From: Candidatus Delongbacteria bacterium
GTDB lineage: Bacteria > JAGOEH01
Reading direction: 5' to 3'
DNA length: 29,074 bases
NCBI GenBank assembly: GCA_017997825.1
Contig: JAGOEH010000017.1
Location: forward strand, 1-29,074
Shown: positions 15,152-23,005 of the stretch, piece by piece
Layout of the letters: every line of letters begins with the position of its first letter
How positions within the stretch are numbered: the stretch's first letter is position 1
The notes under the pieces: model-generated
What the model was told of the DNA's origin: nothing
Databases searched by the model: none
What the model saw: only the letters and a program-made list of their open reading frames with translations
Program-made: the position numbers and the translations under genes

Positions 15152-17560
15152 CTACTCATAACGCAAAGCCGACAACGGATTTGACAATGAAGCTTTCAAC
15201 ACATGGCCCATGACTGTCACGATCATGAAAAAAGCGACGATCATCAGCGGACAAAGGAAAAGGAATGGAGAGACGGTCATTTTCCGGGCAAAGGTCTCCA
15301 GCCATCGATTGATCAGCCAATAGGAAACCGGAAGGGTAGTCAGGAACGAAACCGCCATCAACCCTATATATTCCTTCATGAGAAGCCAAATCATCTGGGG
15401 CAGGCCGGCCCCGAGAACCTTCCGAATTCCGATTTCCTTGGTCCGCTGCAGCACCATGAAAGATGACAGCCCCAATATTCCCAAACAGGTCACCAAAATC
15501 GCCAGCAGGGAGAATGTCCCGAAAACGATTCCAAATCGTTCATCAGATTGATACTGTCGGTTAAAGTATTCATCCAGAAAAAAATGATCGAAGGGATTAC
15601 CAGGGAAAAACGAAGCGAATAGGGATGGAATGGCTTGAATAGCCGGTTGGGGATTGGATTCGGGAAGAGGGATCGTGATAAATCCCCTGACTCCGCGGCC
15701 ATACGGAGTAAGTCGATAGAGATGGGGCTCGAAGGCGGCTTTGGCTGATTGCTGGTGATAATCCTTCAGGACACCGATCACCGTGTAAATTTCATCCCAA
15801 TAACTGACCTTTTCACCGACTACATGGTGGATATCGGGAAATCCCATCCATTTGACCGCGGTTTCATTCAGAATAAGCCCCATTGAGTCGGCCGGGTAAT
15901 CCTTGGAAAAATTTCGGCCGGCCACCAAGCTCAGCCTGAAGACCGGAATGAAATCATAATCTACACCCACAATCTGATAATTCTTGCCCTGATCCGTTCC
16001 GACCCGATGAATATCACCGGCATCCCAATAGATTTGTTTACCCGGTACTTCAGTTACCACGGAAATCCGATCAATTTTGAACTGACGAACCAATTCTTCC
16101 CGAAATGCCGCCAGTTGGCCGGGAAATCCTTCCGATCGAACCCGGGGGAGACGAATGACCATTATTTGATCTTTACGGAATCCCAATTCCCGGCTTTTCA
16201 TGAACGACAGCTGCCGGAATACGGTTACCGTTAAGGTCAGAAGGATAATCGCAATAGCAAACTGTCCAACCACCAGAATCTTACGCAAACTGATGCCTCT
16301 GACCGAGTTTCCAAGTTTCCCCTTGAGAACATCCTTCGGTTGATAAGAGGAAAGAACGATTACCGGATAAAAACCGGAAAGAATAATACTGATCAGAAAA
16401 AGAGCCGGCATCACCATCCAGAACCAACTCTGGTCAAAAATAGAGAGCTGAGGCGGCAGACCGCTGAAACGATTGAATTGAGACTGAATCAGCAGAATCA
16501 TCACCAGGGTACACCCCATCGAGAGTCCATTAGTCACCACCGTTTCGAAAAAGAATTGGGTAATCAATTGCCGGCGGGTGGCGCCGACCACTTTTCTCAA
16601 TCCGGTTTCCCTGGCACGGGTCAGGGCGCGGGCCGTTGACAGATTAATATAGTTAACCGCCGCAATGATTACAATGAACAAAGCAATAATGGATAGAAAT
16701 CTAACGGTATCGGCATCTCCATTGACTTCATACTCCTGCATGTAATGGGAGGTGAGATGGATCTCCTCCAGCGGCTGAACATCCAGCTCAATTCGGATTT
16801 TATAATGCTGGAACATCTCCCCCAATTCACGGGCGATTTCCTGATTCAGCTTTGTCTCGAAGGCTTGGGGATCGGCATCGGTCGTAAAAAGAATATAGGT
16901 GAAAAATCCGGTATCTCCCCAGGATTGATCGATATCATCTCCCAACAACCGATAAATATTGGCAAAAGAAAGAATGATATCCATCTTGAGATGCGAATTG
17001 GACGGATTATCTTCATAGACACCGACAATCCGGTAATCGTTCTTTTTATCCAGACTCAGAACCTGCCCGATCGGATTCTGTCGGCCAAAATATTTGATGG
17101 CAGTTGATTTGGAGATTAAAGCGGTATTGGGATTCTGAAGGTTTTCTCCGGGACGGCCCTGAATCAAATGGAGAGCAAAGATGGAAAAAAACTGAGGTTC
17201 AGCAAAAAAAATCCGCTCTTCAATGAATGATTGATCGGCATGAGATATCGACCCGGTGAAACGGAAAATACGAGCGGCGTGCTCCACTTCGGGATAATGG
17301 CTGCGGATCATCAAAGCGGCCGGTGGACAGCAGGAAGCGAATCGGGCATACTGTCCCTGATGGTCGCTCCGATCATACCGGATCCGATAGATTCTCCGGT
17401 AATTGGGATATACCCGATCAAAACTCTTTTCATAGTTCACATAATGCAGAATCAACAGACAAGCCGTCATGCTGATTGCCAGCCCCAGGATGGTAATCAT
17501 GGAAATCAGGCGGTTCTTCATCAGATGGCGGTATGAGATTATGAAATAATTCTTTAGCAT
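15152..17560 (-). CDS. MacB/FtsX-type ABC transporter permease
   Basis: Membrane subunit of a mechanotransmission-type exporter. The 802 residues contain two MacB-like units, roughly double the length of a single LolC/FtsX half. The first helix is at about 17-40, followed by a MacB periplasmic domain (about 45-285) and an FtsX core with RARETGLRKVVGATRRQLI near 315. A helix follows near 425-450, then a second periplasmic domain (about 460-680) and a final FtsX core with RTKEIGIRKVLGAGLPQMI near 705. The paired E-x-G-x-R-K-V-x-GA coupling segments are those expected to meet the ATPase. AAAGGAA five bases upstream supports the start. Third gene of the adaptor-ATPase-permease operon, 50 bp after the ATPase stop. 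Substrate unknown: such systems export peptides, lipids or antibiotics. A TolC-like outer-membrane partner is not in the window. Confidence 0.92.
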   Translation of the reverse strand: MLKNYFIISYRHLMKNRLISMITILGLAISMTACLLILHYVNYEKSFDRVYPNYRRIYRIRYDRSDHQGQYARFASCCPPAALMIRSHYPEVEHAARIFRFTGSISHADQSFIEERIFFAEPQFFSIFALHLIQGRPGENLQNPNTALISKSTAIKYFGRQNPIGQVLSLDKKNDYRIVGVYEDNPSNSHLKMDIILSFANIYRLLGDDIDQSWGDTGFFTYILFTTDADPQAFETKLNQEIARELGEMFQHYKIRIELDVQPLEEIHLTSHYMQEYEVNGDADTVRFLSIIALFIVIIAAVNYINLSTARALTRARETGLRKVVGATRRQLITQFFFETVVTNGLSMGCTLVMILLIQSQFNRFSGLPPQLSIFDQSWFWMVMPALFLISIILSGFYPVIVLSSYQPKDVLKGKLGNSVRGISLRKILVVGQFAIAIILLTLTVTVFRQLSFMKSRELGFRKDQIMVIRLPRVRSEGFPGQLAAFREELVRQFKIDRISVVTEVPGKQIYWDAGDIHRVGTDQGKNYQIVGVDYDFIPVFRLSLVAGRNFSKDYPADSMGLILNETAVKWMGFPDIHHVVGEKVSYWDEIYTVIGVLKDYHQQSAKAAFEPHLYRLTPYGRGVRGFITIPLPESNPQPAIQAIPSLFASFFPGNPFDHFFLDEYFNRQYQSDERFGIVFGTFSLLAILVTCLGILGLSSFMVLQRTKEIGIRKVLGAGLPQMIWLLMKEYIGLMAVSFLTTLPVSYWLINRWLETFARKMTVSPFLFLCPLMIVAFFMIVTVMGHVLKASLSNPLSALRYE

Positions 17561-17610
17561 AGTGGTTCCTTTTTTCCAATAGTGGATCGATCGATGGATA
17601 GTAACCGTAA

Positions 17611-18300
17611 TTACAGATGAAAAGCACCGGTAACATTTTCGGTAATAATCTGTCCATCAAAGAGATTGACGATCCGATGGGTTTTTTCGGCATAGGAAGG
17701 AGAATGGGTTACCATGATGACTGTCGTTCCCTCCTCATTCAAACGGCATAGAAGCTCCATAACCTCATCCCCGTTTTTTGAATCCAGGTTACCAGTCGGT
17801 TCATCGGCCAGCAATAAGACGGGATTGGCAATCACCGCCCGGGCGACGGCCGCCCGCTGTTGTTGTCCGCCCGACAATTGCTGGGGAAAATGCCGACCGC
17901 GATGCATGATTTCCATCTGTTCCAGAATACGGTTGACTCGTTTTCGACGCTCATCCGATTTATATCCCAAATAAAGCAGCGGCAGCTCAACATTTTCAAA
18001 AACAGTCAGTTCATCGATCAGATTGAAACTCTGAAAAACAAAACCGATATTGTGTTTTCGAAGATAGCTTCGTCGGGACTCCGTACAATGACTGACATTC
18101 TCATCCATAAAACAGTATTCTCCGTCCGTAGGAAGATCCAGCATTCCCAAAATGTTCAACAGGGTGGATTTGCCGCAGCCTGAGGGCCCCATAATGGCGG
18201 TAAACTCACCCCGCTTGATTTCCAGATTGACCCGGTTCAGGGCAACCGTCTCAATTTCTTCGGTTCGATAGTGTTTTACCAGGTTTCGGATTGTAATCAT
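17611..18300 (-). CDS. ABC transporter ATP-binding protein, MacB/LolD type
   Basis: Cytoplasmic ATPase that drives the adjacent permease. The 229 residues show Walker A (GPSGCGKST near 40), the Q-loop region VFQSFNLIDELTVFENVELP, the signature LSGGQQQRAAVARAV near 140 and Walker B with catalytic glutamate (LLLADEPTG). The D-loop (NLDS) and the switch histidine (MVTHSP) follow. This is the short single-domain form with the LolD/MacB-type signature. An in-frame ATG at 18354 exists, but I start at 18300, where AAGGAG lies 8 bases upstream and the protein begins in register with the family (MITIRNLVKHYRT). It sits between the adaptor and permease genes. A palindrome matching the regulator site upstream of the operon lies 55 bases before the start. 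Confidence 0.94.
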   Translation of the reverse strand: MITIRNLVKHYRTEEIETVALNRVNLEIKRGEFTAIMGPSGCGKSTLLNILGMLDLPTDGEYCFMDENVSHCTESRRSYLRKHNIGFVFQSFNLIDELTVFENVELPLLYLGYKSDERRKRVNRILEQMEIMHRGRHFPQQLSGGQQQRAAVARAVIANPVLLLADEPTGNLDSKNGDEVMELLCRLNEEGTTVIMVTHSPSYAEKTHRIVNLFDGQIITENVTGAFHL

Positions 18301-18354
18301 CGGCTTTACTCCTTGGTTGATATCATGGGAAGGATGGACGATAATCCTTGACAA

Positions 18355-18370
18355 TGTCCAATACCGGACA
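18355..18370. promoter_or_regulatory. Third operator-like palindrome, inside the exporter operon
   Basis: TGTCC-AATACC-GGACA is a perfect 5+6+5 dyad identical in its arms to the site at 19907-19922. It lies in the 102-bp gap between adaptor and ATPase genes. I find no GG-N10-GC sigma54 promoter between it and the ATPase start. Confidence 0.5.
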
Positions 18371-18402
18371 TCTCATCATGCTTAGCTTCATTCAGTTTTA
18401 AT

Positions 18403-19656
18403 TCATTCCATAATGATCAGTTTATCCAAATGGCCCCAGTTTTCATACCCGGATATAATCACCTTATCCCCGGCCTGAAGTCCTTCCAGTAACTCATAGG
18501 AATCGGGATTCTGACGCCCGATCCTGATCGATCGTCTCCGAGCCGAATGGCCGGAGGAATCCAAAACAAAAATCCAGTGGCCTCCGGTATACTGGTAAAA
18601 AGCGCCTTTCTCGAACTGAAGAGAGGTTCTCCGATCTCCCATCAACAGATCGATATGCATGCTCTGTCCGCGCCGGATACCGCGGGGAAATTCTCCCACA
18701 AATTGAAGATCGACCTGAAACTTGCCGGATCTGACCTCAGGAAAGATCCGCTCGATAACCAATCGATAGCTGGAAGAATCGAATCGGATCCTGGCCGATT
18801 GCCCTTTCTTAATCCGGCTGATATAATACTCATCAATATCGGCTCTGACCTTGAATTGCTCCAGCAGATCAATCTGGCCGATTCTTGCGCCGGGAGCCAT
18901 CGATTCTCCGATTTCAGCTTTGAGCGAGGTCAATTGACCATCCATCGGCGCTCGAACCACCAGATCATTCAGATTCTTACGAGCCAATTCAAGATTCCTC
19001 TCCATATACTTCAGAGAAGCCGTCAGCTGCTCAATCTGATCCACCCGAAAGACTGAATCACGATGGAATGATTCCACCGCCATCTTTCGTTTGGCTACCA
19101 GGTAGTCATAATCGGTCATAAAATCCTCGAATTCCCGGACAGGAATCAAGTGTCTGACCGACAATTGCTCCTGGGTATTTTTCTGTCGTTCCGCTTTCGT
19201 GACCTGGCGGTTCAAGTCCAAAATATCGTTCAACTGAGCCATCCGGTTCTGTTCCGCCGATATCTTCAGATAATGCAGATTATTCATCTGATCAAACAAC
19301 TGGGATTGACGGTACATTATATCCAGCAGCAATTGGGTATTGGAAAGCCTAACAATCGGATCACCGGTTTTCAGAATCGTCCCCTCCTCCACATAGCGTT
19401 CCTCGACAATTCCCCCCTGTACCAGATCCAGATAAACACTCCGCAATGATTGAACCTGTCCCAGTAGCGAAATACTTTCCTGAAACTCCTCCAATCTGAC
19501 TTCAGCTATAATGAGGCGATCGGCATTCACTCTCATGACCGCCCCGCCATCCTGCTTGATAAACACCAATCCATAGCCGGCCAGGAATATGAGGACCAAC
19601 AGGATGATCCCCCATTTCCATTTCTTGCGATACGGAGTGCTGATCGGTCTGTCCAT
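18403..19656 (-). CDS. Periplasmic adaptor (MacA/HlyD family membrane-fusion protein)
   Basis: Bridges an inner-membrane ABC exporter to an outer-membrane channel. The 417 residues have a short cytoplasmic N-terminus and a membrane anchor at about 15-33 (WGIILLVLIFLAGYGLVFI). A lipoyl/barrel-sandwich half follows (SISLLGQVQSLRSVYLDLVQ, GGIVEERYVEEGTILKTGDP), then a long helical hairpin (about 105-215, coiled-coil-like). The returning lipoyl half has VRAPMDGQLTSLKAEIGE, and a beta-barrel and membrane-proximal domain finish the protein. Upstream frames allow a start at 19689. I use 19656 because AAGGA lies 9 bases before it, while the ATG at 19665 would overlap that site. First gene of the exporter operon, facing the regulator gene across a 425-bp control region. 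Confidence 0.9.
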   Translation of the reverse strand: MDRPISTPYRKKWKWGIILLVLIFLAGYGLVFIKQDGGAVMRVNADRLIIAEVRLEEFQESISLLGQVQSLRSVYLDLVQGGIVEERYVEEGTILKTGDPIVRLSNTQLLLDIMYRQSQLFDQMNNLHYLKISAEQNRMAQLNDILDLNRQVTKAERQKNTQEQLSVRHLIPVREFEDFMTDYDYLVAKRKMAVESFHRDSVFRVDQIEQLTASLKYMERNLELARKNLNDLVVRAPMDGQLTSLKAEIGESMAPGARIGQIDLLEQFKVRADIDEYYISRIKKGQSARIRFDSSSYRLVIERIFPEVRSGKFQVDLQFVGEFPRGIRRGQSMHIDLLMGDRRTSLQFEKGAFYQYTGGHWIFVLDSSGHSARRRSIRIGRQNPDSYELLEGLQAGDKVIISGYENWGHLDKLIIME

Positions 19657-19794
19657 GATTGTCATTCCTTTCCCAATTGATTCTATCAAATTCTTAATAT
19701 TCAGTTCACTTTTCCGACATCAGGTTTATTCATGCGGCCTAATTCGCCGGCATGACAATAAATCACCGATCCGCAATCATCTTCCACCATCACT

Positions 19795-19810
19795 AGCAGG
19801 TTTAATGCCA
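19795..19810 (-). promoter_or_regulatory. Sigma54 (-24/-12) promoter of the exporter operon
   Basis: Minus-strand TGGCATTAAACCTGCT has the invariant GG and GC with exactly 10 bases between them. It matches the consensus TGGCAC-N5-TTGCW at most positions. The predicted start is near 19784, giving a leader of about 128 bases before 19656. The divergent gene encodes a regulator with the sigma54-contacting GAFTGA loop, and binding-site-like palindromes lie about 110-130 bp upstream, the usual enhancer position. Confidence 0.6.
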
Positions 19811-19885
19811 ATCCCATCCATCGCGACCGACTAGCAAAATGAGCACCATCAGCCGGATCCTCAGACCGATATTTTCCTACCCACC

Positions 19886-19922
19886 TGTCCAAAATCGGCT
19901 AGCGAGTGTCCGTAAATGGACA
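19886..19922. promoter_or_regulatory. Tandem operator-like dyads, probable enhancer for the NtrC-type regulator
   Basis: The perfect dyad TGTCC-GTAAAT-GGACA (19907-19922) is preceded by a degenerate copy TGTCC-AAAATC-GGCTA (19886-19901). Their centres are 21 bp apart, two helical turns, as expected for cooperative dimers of an NtrC-family activator. The perfect site ends 8 bp before the -35 box of the regulator gene, so it could also mediate autoregulation. Confidence 0.6.
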
Positions 19923-19930
19923 TTCTTGAC

Positions 19931-19959
19931 TTGACAATCCGATCCTGGTGTATTATTTT
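19931..19959 (+). promoter_or_regulatory. Sigma70-type promoter of the regulator/kinase operon
   Basis: TTGACA (19931-19936), a 17-base spacer and TATTTT (19954-19959); an overlapping TTGACT (19926-19931) with TATTAT (19951-19956) is a less well-spaced alternative. The start near 19966 is eight bases before the tRNA-like remnant, a spacing typical of tRNA promoters, and about 116 bases before the chosen regulator start. Confidence 0.6.
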
Positions 19960-19973
19960 ATTGTTAAGGGATT

Positions 19974-20036
19974 ACCCCCATCGTCTAGAGAATACAAACC
20001 GCCCAGGGGTGTTCATGGATAGACCCTATGGTGACA
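19974..20036 (+). pseudogene. Probable tRNA-Glu remnant with the anticodon arm deleted
   Basis: CCCCCATCGTCTAGAG (19975-19990) matches the 5' end of many bacterial tRNA-Glu genes (acceptor strand, positions 8-9, D-arm start). ACCGCCC (19998-20004) matches the 5' anticodon stem. It is followed directly by AGGGG, GTTCATGG and CCCT (20005-20027), recalling the T arm, and TGGTGAC (20029-20035), recalling the 3' acceptor strand. The 3' anticodon arm and variable loop, about 15 bases, appear missing, and only four of seven acceptor pairs form. It cannot be a working tRNA. It may be a relic whose promoter now serves the regulator gene, or a tRNA-like leader structure. Confidence 0.45.
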
Positions 20037-20081
20037 GATCCCTGGGAAAACCCACCCAACCATAATCGGATGGATGAGAAG

Positions 20082-21458
20082 ATGAATTCAAAAATCAAAG
20101 GCCGAGTACTAATTATCGATGATGATGAAGCTATTCTTGAGGCTTTAAGACTGTTATTAAAACAGACGATTGAGACTGTCCATACCGATAGTGTCCCAGA
20201 GCGGGCGATCCAGCATCTGAAAGATCAGGAGTATGATGCTCTCATTTTGGATCTTCATTTTTCGCCGGAACGGCCCGATTCCAAGGACGGATTCACCCTG
20301 TTGACCCGGATCCATCGGGATCATCCGGAATTAGGAATCATCATCATGACGGCTTTTGGAGAGATTGAAGACGCCGTTCGGGCAATAAAGGACGGGGCGA
20401 TGGATTACATCACCAAACCCTGGGAGAATGAAAAGCTTGTAACAACGATCCGGTCGGCCATCAAGCTGACGCAATCAGTCCGGGAGATCGAGAAGCTGAA
20501 AGTGATCCAGGCCGAACTGATTCATCAGACACAATGGGCCGGGCATGACATGGTGGGACAAAGCCGGGCGCTGAGGGAAATTCAGACTTTGATTCAAAAG
20601 GTATCCCGAACCGACGCCAATGTTCTGATTCTGGGAGAAAACGGAACCGGAAAGGAGCTGGTGGCCCGTGCGATCCATCAACATTCTGACCGGATCAATG
20701 CCCCCTTTATCAGCGTCGATATGGGAGCTATCCCGGAGTCCTTATTTGAAAGCGAGCTATTCGGATATACCCGGGGAGCATTCACCGGCGCTCTGAATGA
20801 TCGTGCCGGCCGATTCGAAATCGCCCACCAAGGCACTCTTTTTCTGGATGAAATCGGAAATCTTTCTCTCCCGCTTCAGGCTAAATTATTGACTGTTCTT
20901 CAAAACCGGCAGGTCTACCGAATCGGTTCCAACCAACCCCGTCACATCAATATTCGTTTGATCTGCGCCACCAATCTCCCAATCACCAGTTTGATCCAGG
21001 ACAATCAATTCAGACAGGATCTTCTTTTTCGGATCAATACGGTCGAGATCCGGGTTCCTCCCTTACGGGAGCGAATAGAAGATATTCCCATTCTGGCCCG
21101 CCATTTTTTGAATCTCTACCGCAAAAAATACAACAAACCAAATCTGGAGCTTTCTCCCACGGCATATCCTGTCCTTCAGCACTATCCCTGGCCCGGCAAT
21201 GTCAGGGAATTGCAGCATACCATCGAACGGAGCATCATCCTGAGCGAAATGGATTGTCTGACTCCAGCGGATTTCCCTTTCTCATCCACTCTCCCCCTTC
21301 CACCGGCCGAACCGGTTGATCTGAATCTGGAACAGCTTGAAAGACAAACCATACTCCGAGCCCTTCATAAAAATGAGGGCAATATTTCCCAGACAGCCCG
21401 CGACCTGGGTCTTAAACGTCAGACGCTATATCGGCGGTTATATAAACATGGTTTATAA
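20082..21458 (+). CDS. NtrC-family sigma54-dependent response regulator
   Basis: A DNA-binding activator that, once phosphorylated by its kinase, hydrolyses ATP to open sigma54 promoters. The 458 residues have a receiver domain (about 7-125) with the acidic pocket IIDDDEAI, phosphoacceptor Asp57 in LILDLHF, and the conserved Thr (MTAFG) and Lys (ITKPWE). An unusual [10 protein letters not shown] insertion follows the acceptor. The AAA+ domain (about 150-390) has Walker A GENGTGKE, the sigma54-contacting GAFTGA near 232, Walker B LFLDEIG and arginine fingers further on. The C-terminal Fis-type helix-turn-helix is [20 protein letters not shown]. In-frame ATGs at 20028 and 20070 also exist; I take 20082 because the receiver begins directly after it, although no ribosome site is strong. 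It is divergent from the exporter operon, its likely target, and overlaps the kinase gene by 11 bp. Confidence 0.95.
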   Translation: MNSKIKGRVLIIDDDEAILEALRLLLKQTIETVHTDSVPERAIQHLKDQEYDALILDLHFSPERPDSKDGFTLLTRIHRDHPELGIIIMTAFGEIEDAVRAIKDGAMDYITKPWENEKLVTTIRSAIKLTQSVREIEKLKVIQAELIHQTQWAGHDMVGQSRALREIQTLIQKVSRTDANVLILGENGTGKELVARAIHQHSDRINAPFISVDMGAIPESLFESELFGYTRGAFTGALNDRAGRFEIAHQGTLFLDEIGNLSLPLQAKLLTVLQNRQVYRIGSNQPRHINIRLICATNLPITSLIQDNQFRQDLLFRINTVEIRVPPLRERIEDIPILARHFLNLYRKKYNKPNLELSPTAYPVLQHYPWPGNVRELQHTIERSIILSEMDCLTPADFPFSSTLPLPPAEPVDLNLEQLERQTILRALHKNEGNISQTARDLGLKRQTLYRRLYKHGL

Positions 21459-22797
21459 ACGATTCAGATTCCGAATCATAGAACGGATTGCCGGATTATG
21501 CCTGACCATCAGCCTGATCGGTCTCATGATCCGATGGAACTATGGCGGGTTATGGGCAACAGTCGGAACAGTCATCCTGGTTTACCAGATTATCCACCTG
21601 ATCCGATTGATCGAACACAGCCATCAGCAATTGACTCAATTCCTTTTTTCAATGGAATACTCGGATTTTACTATCCGATTTCGATCCAGCCATCCTGATC
21701 CTGAATTTGAAGAATTAAATAACGCCTTCAACCGGATTCTGGAACGATATAAACAAATCCGGTTAAACGGGGAACAAAACCGTAAATTTCTGCACTTTGT
21801 CATTCAGCATGTTCCCATTGGACTCATGGTCATCGATCGAATATCAGGACAGTGTAAACTGATCAATCCGGCAGCCGGAAAAATGCTGCAGATCCCACCG
21901 ACCGGATCGCTCAGTCATTTACCGCCCGAATGGGCCGACAGCCTGCCCCATTTCGCCCACCATGAAAAAAGGATTATCAAATTCTGCCGGGAGGGGATCT
22001 ATTATCAAATACTAACCCAAGCCACCCATTTCAGGACAGGAGAACATTCCTTTATCCTGTATTCATTCCAGAATATCCAATCGGAGTTGGATGAAAAGGA
22101 AGCCGACACTTGGTTAAACCTGATCCGGGTATTAACTCACGAGATCATGAATTCAATCAGTCCAATCGGTTCACTCAGTTCAACCTTGAATCAACTGCTG
22201 CAACGAGACCAGCTGTTCCAATTACATCCGGAAGCCCAGGAGACGATGCATGATATTCGGTCGGGAATGACAACCATCCATAAAAGGAGTCAGGGATTGC
22301 TTCATTTCATCCAGGCTTATCGAAACCTGGCTCGTATCCCGATACCGGATTTCCAATGGGTATCGGTCCAATCCATTTTTGAGCATATTATCCCCCTGAT
22401 CCGGGTTCAGCTTGAGCAGGTTCCCGCAATTCAATTCAGACAGGAGGTCAATCCGGACAACCTGAAACTGACTGTCGATTCCGCTCTGATCGAGCAGGTC
22501 ATTCTGAATTTGATTATCAATTCCATCCAGGCCTTGGCAACCTCAACCCAACCCGAGATTATACTTTCATCCGGCATGGATGGCCGCGGACATGCCTGGA
22601 TCCGTGTAACCGACAATGGTCCTGGTATTCCGTCTCAGGAGATCAGCCAAATCTTCACTCCTTTTTACACCACCAAACAAACCGGATCGGGGATCGGTCT
22701 GACATGGTCCCGACAAATCATGAGACTTCATCATGGATCGATTCGGGTTGAATCTCATCCCGGAATCATCACCCATGTCACACTCTACTTCAGTTGA
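21448..22797 (+). CDS. Sensor histidine kinase, NtrB-like, membrane-anchored
   Basis: Phosphorylates the overlapping response regulator. The 449 residues start with two closely spaced membrane helices (LCLTISLIGLMI at about 14-26 and WATVGTVILVYQIIHLI at about 33-50), joined by only about seven residues (RWNYGGL). There is thus no extracytoplasmic sensor domain. A short HAMP-like linker and a PAS-like domain (about 115-220) precede the H-box LTHEIMNSISPI (His near 231). The ATPase part has the N-box VILNLIINSIQAL, G1 VTDNGPGIP, F-box FTPFYTTK and G2 GSGIGLTWSRQIMRLHHG. The frame is open from 21337, but the ATG at 21448 fits: it lies in the overlap ATGGTTTATAA with the regulator stop, implying translational coupling. 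The layout resembles intramembrane-sensing kinases that control ABC exporters. Confidence 0.93.
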   Translation: MVYKRFRFRIIERIAGLCLTISLIGLMIRWNYGGLWATVGTVILVYQIIHLIRLIEHSHQQLTQFLFSMEYSDFTIRFRSSHPDPEFEELNNAFNRILERYKQIRLNGEQNRKFLHFVIQHVPIGLMVIDRISGQCKLINPAAGKMLQIPPTGSLSHLPPEWADSLPHFAHHEKRIIKFCREGIYYQILTQATHFRTGEHSFILYSFQNIQSELDEKEADTWLNLIRVLTHEIMNSISPIGSLSSTLNQLLQRDQLFQLHPEAQETMHDIRSGMTTIHKRSQGLLHFIQAYRNLARIPIPDFQWVSVQSIFEHIIPLIRVQLEQVPAIQFRQEVNPDNLKLTVDSALIEQVILNLIINSIQALATSTQPEIILSSGMDGRGHAWIRVTDNGPGIPSQEISQIFTPFYTTKQTGSGIGLTWSRQIMRLHHGSIRVESHPGIITHVTLYFS

Positions 22798-22834
22798 TTT
22801 CCCTGGAACAGAAAACTAAGGGTGTTTTTTTTAT

Positions 22835-22863
22835 TTGACTTTTACTCCGCTTTGGATTAGTAT
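22835..22863 (+). promoter_or_regulatory. Promoter of the propeller-protein operon
   Basis: TTGACT (22835-22840), a 17-base spacer and TAGTAT (22858-22863). The predicted start near 22870 leaves a leader of about 136 bases. The eight-T run at 22825-22832 just before it, preceded by a weak AGGG-containing stem, may end the kinase transcript. Confidence 0.55.
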
Positions 22864-23005
22864 TTAGATTATCGACTGGAATCAACAGACACTATCGATT
22901 CAACACTCAGGAACCATCGTTAACCGTCACCATCGTCATCCAAGCCTGCCGGTCATGGCTCCGGGTGAAACAGAAACACCAAGAATCTTAATTCGGGAGT
23001 CACGG

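Noticed and set aside
15138-15152. Hairpin GTAATC-ACG-GATTAC at the end of the permease gene
   Set aside because: The six-pair stem is perfect but has a three-base loop and no T run, so it is not a convincing terminator.
22781-22832. Possible terminator after the kinase gene
   Set aside because: An eight-T run is present, but the only stems (CCCT with AGGG, or ACACTC with GGGTGT) are short or widely spaced; mentioned only in the promoter entry.
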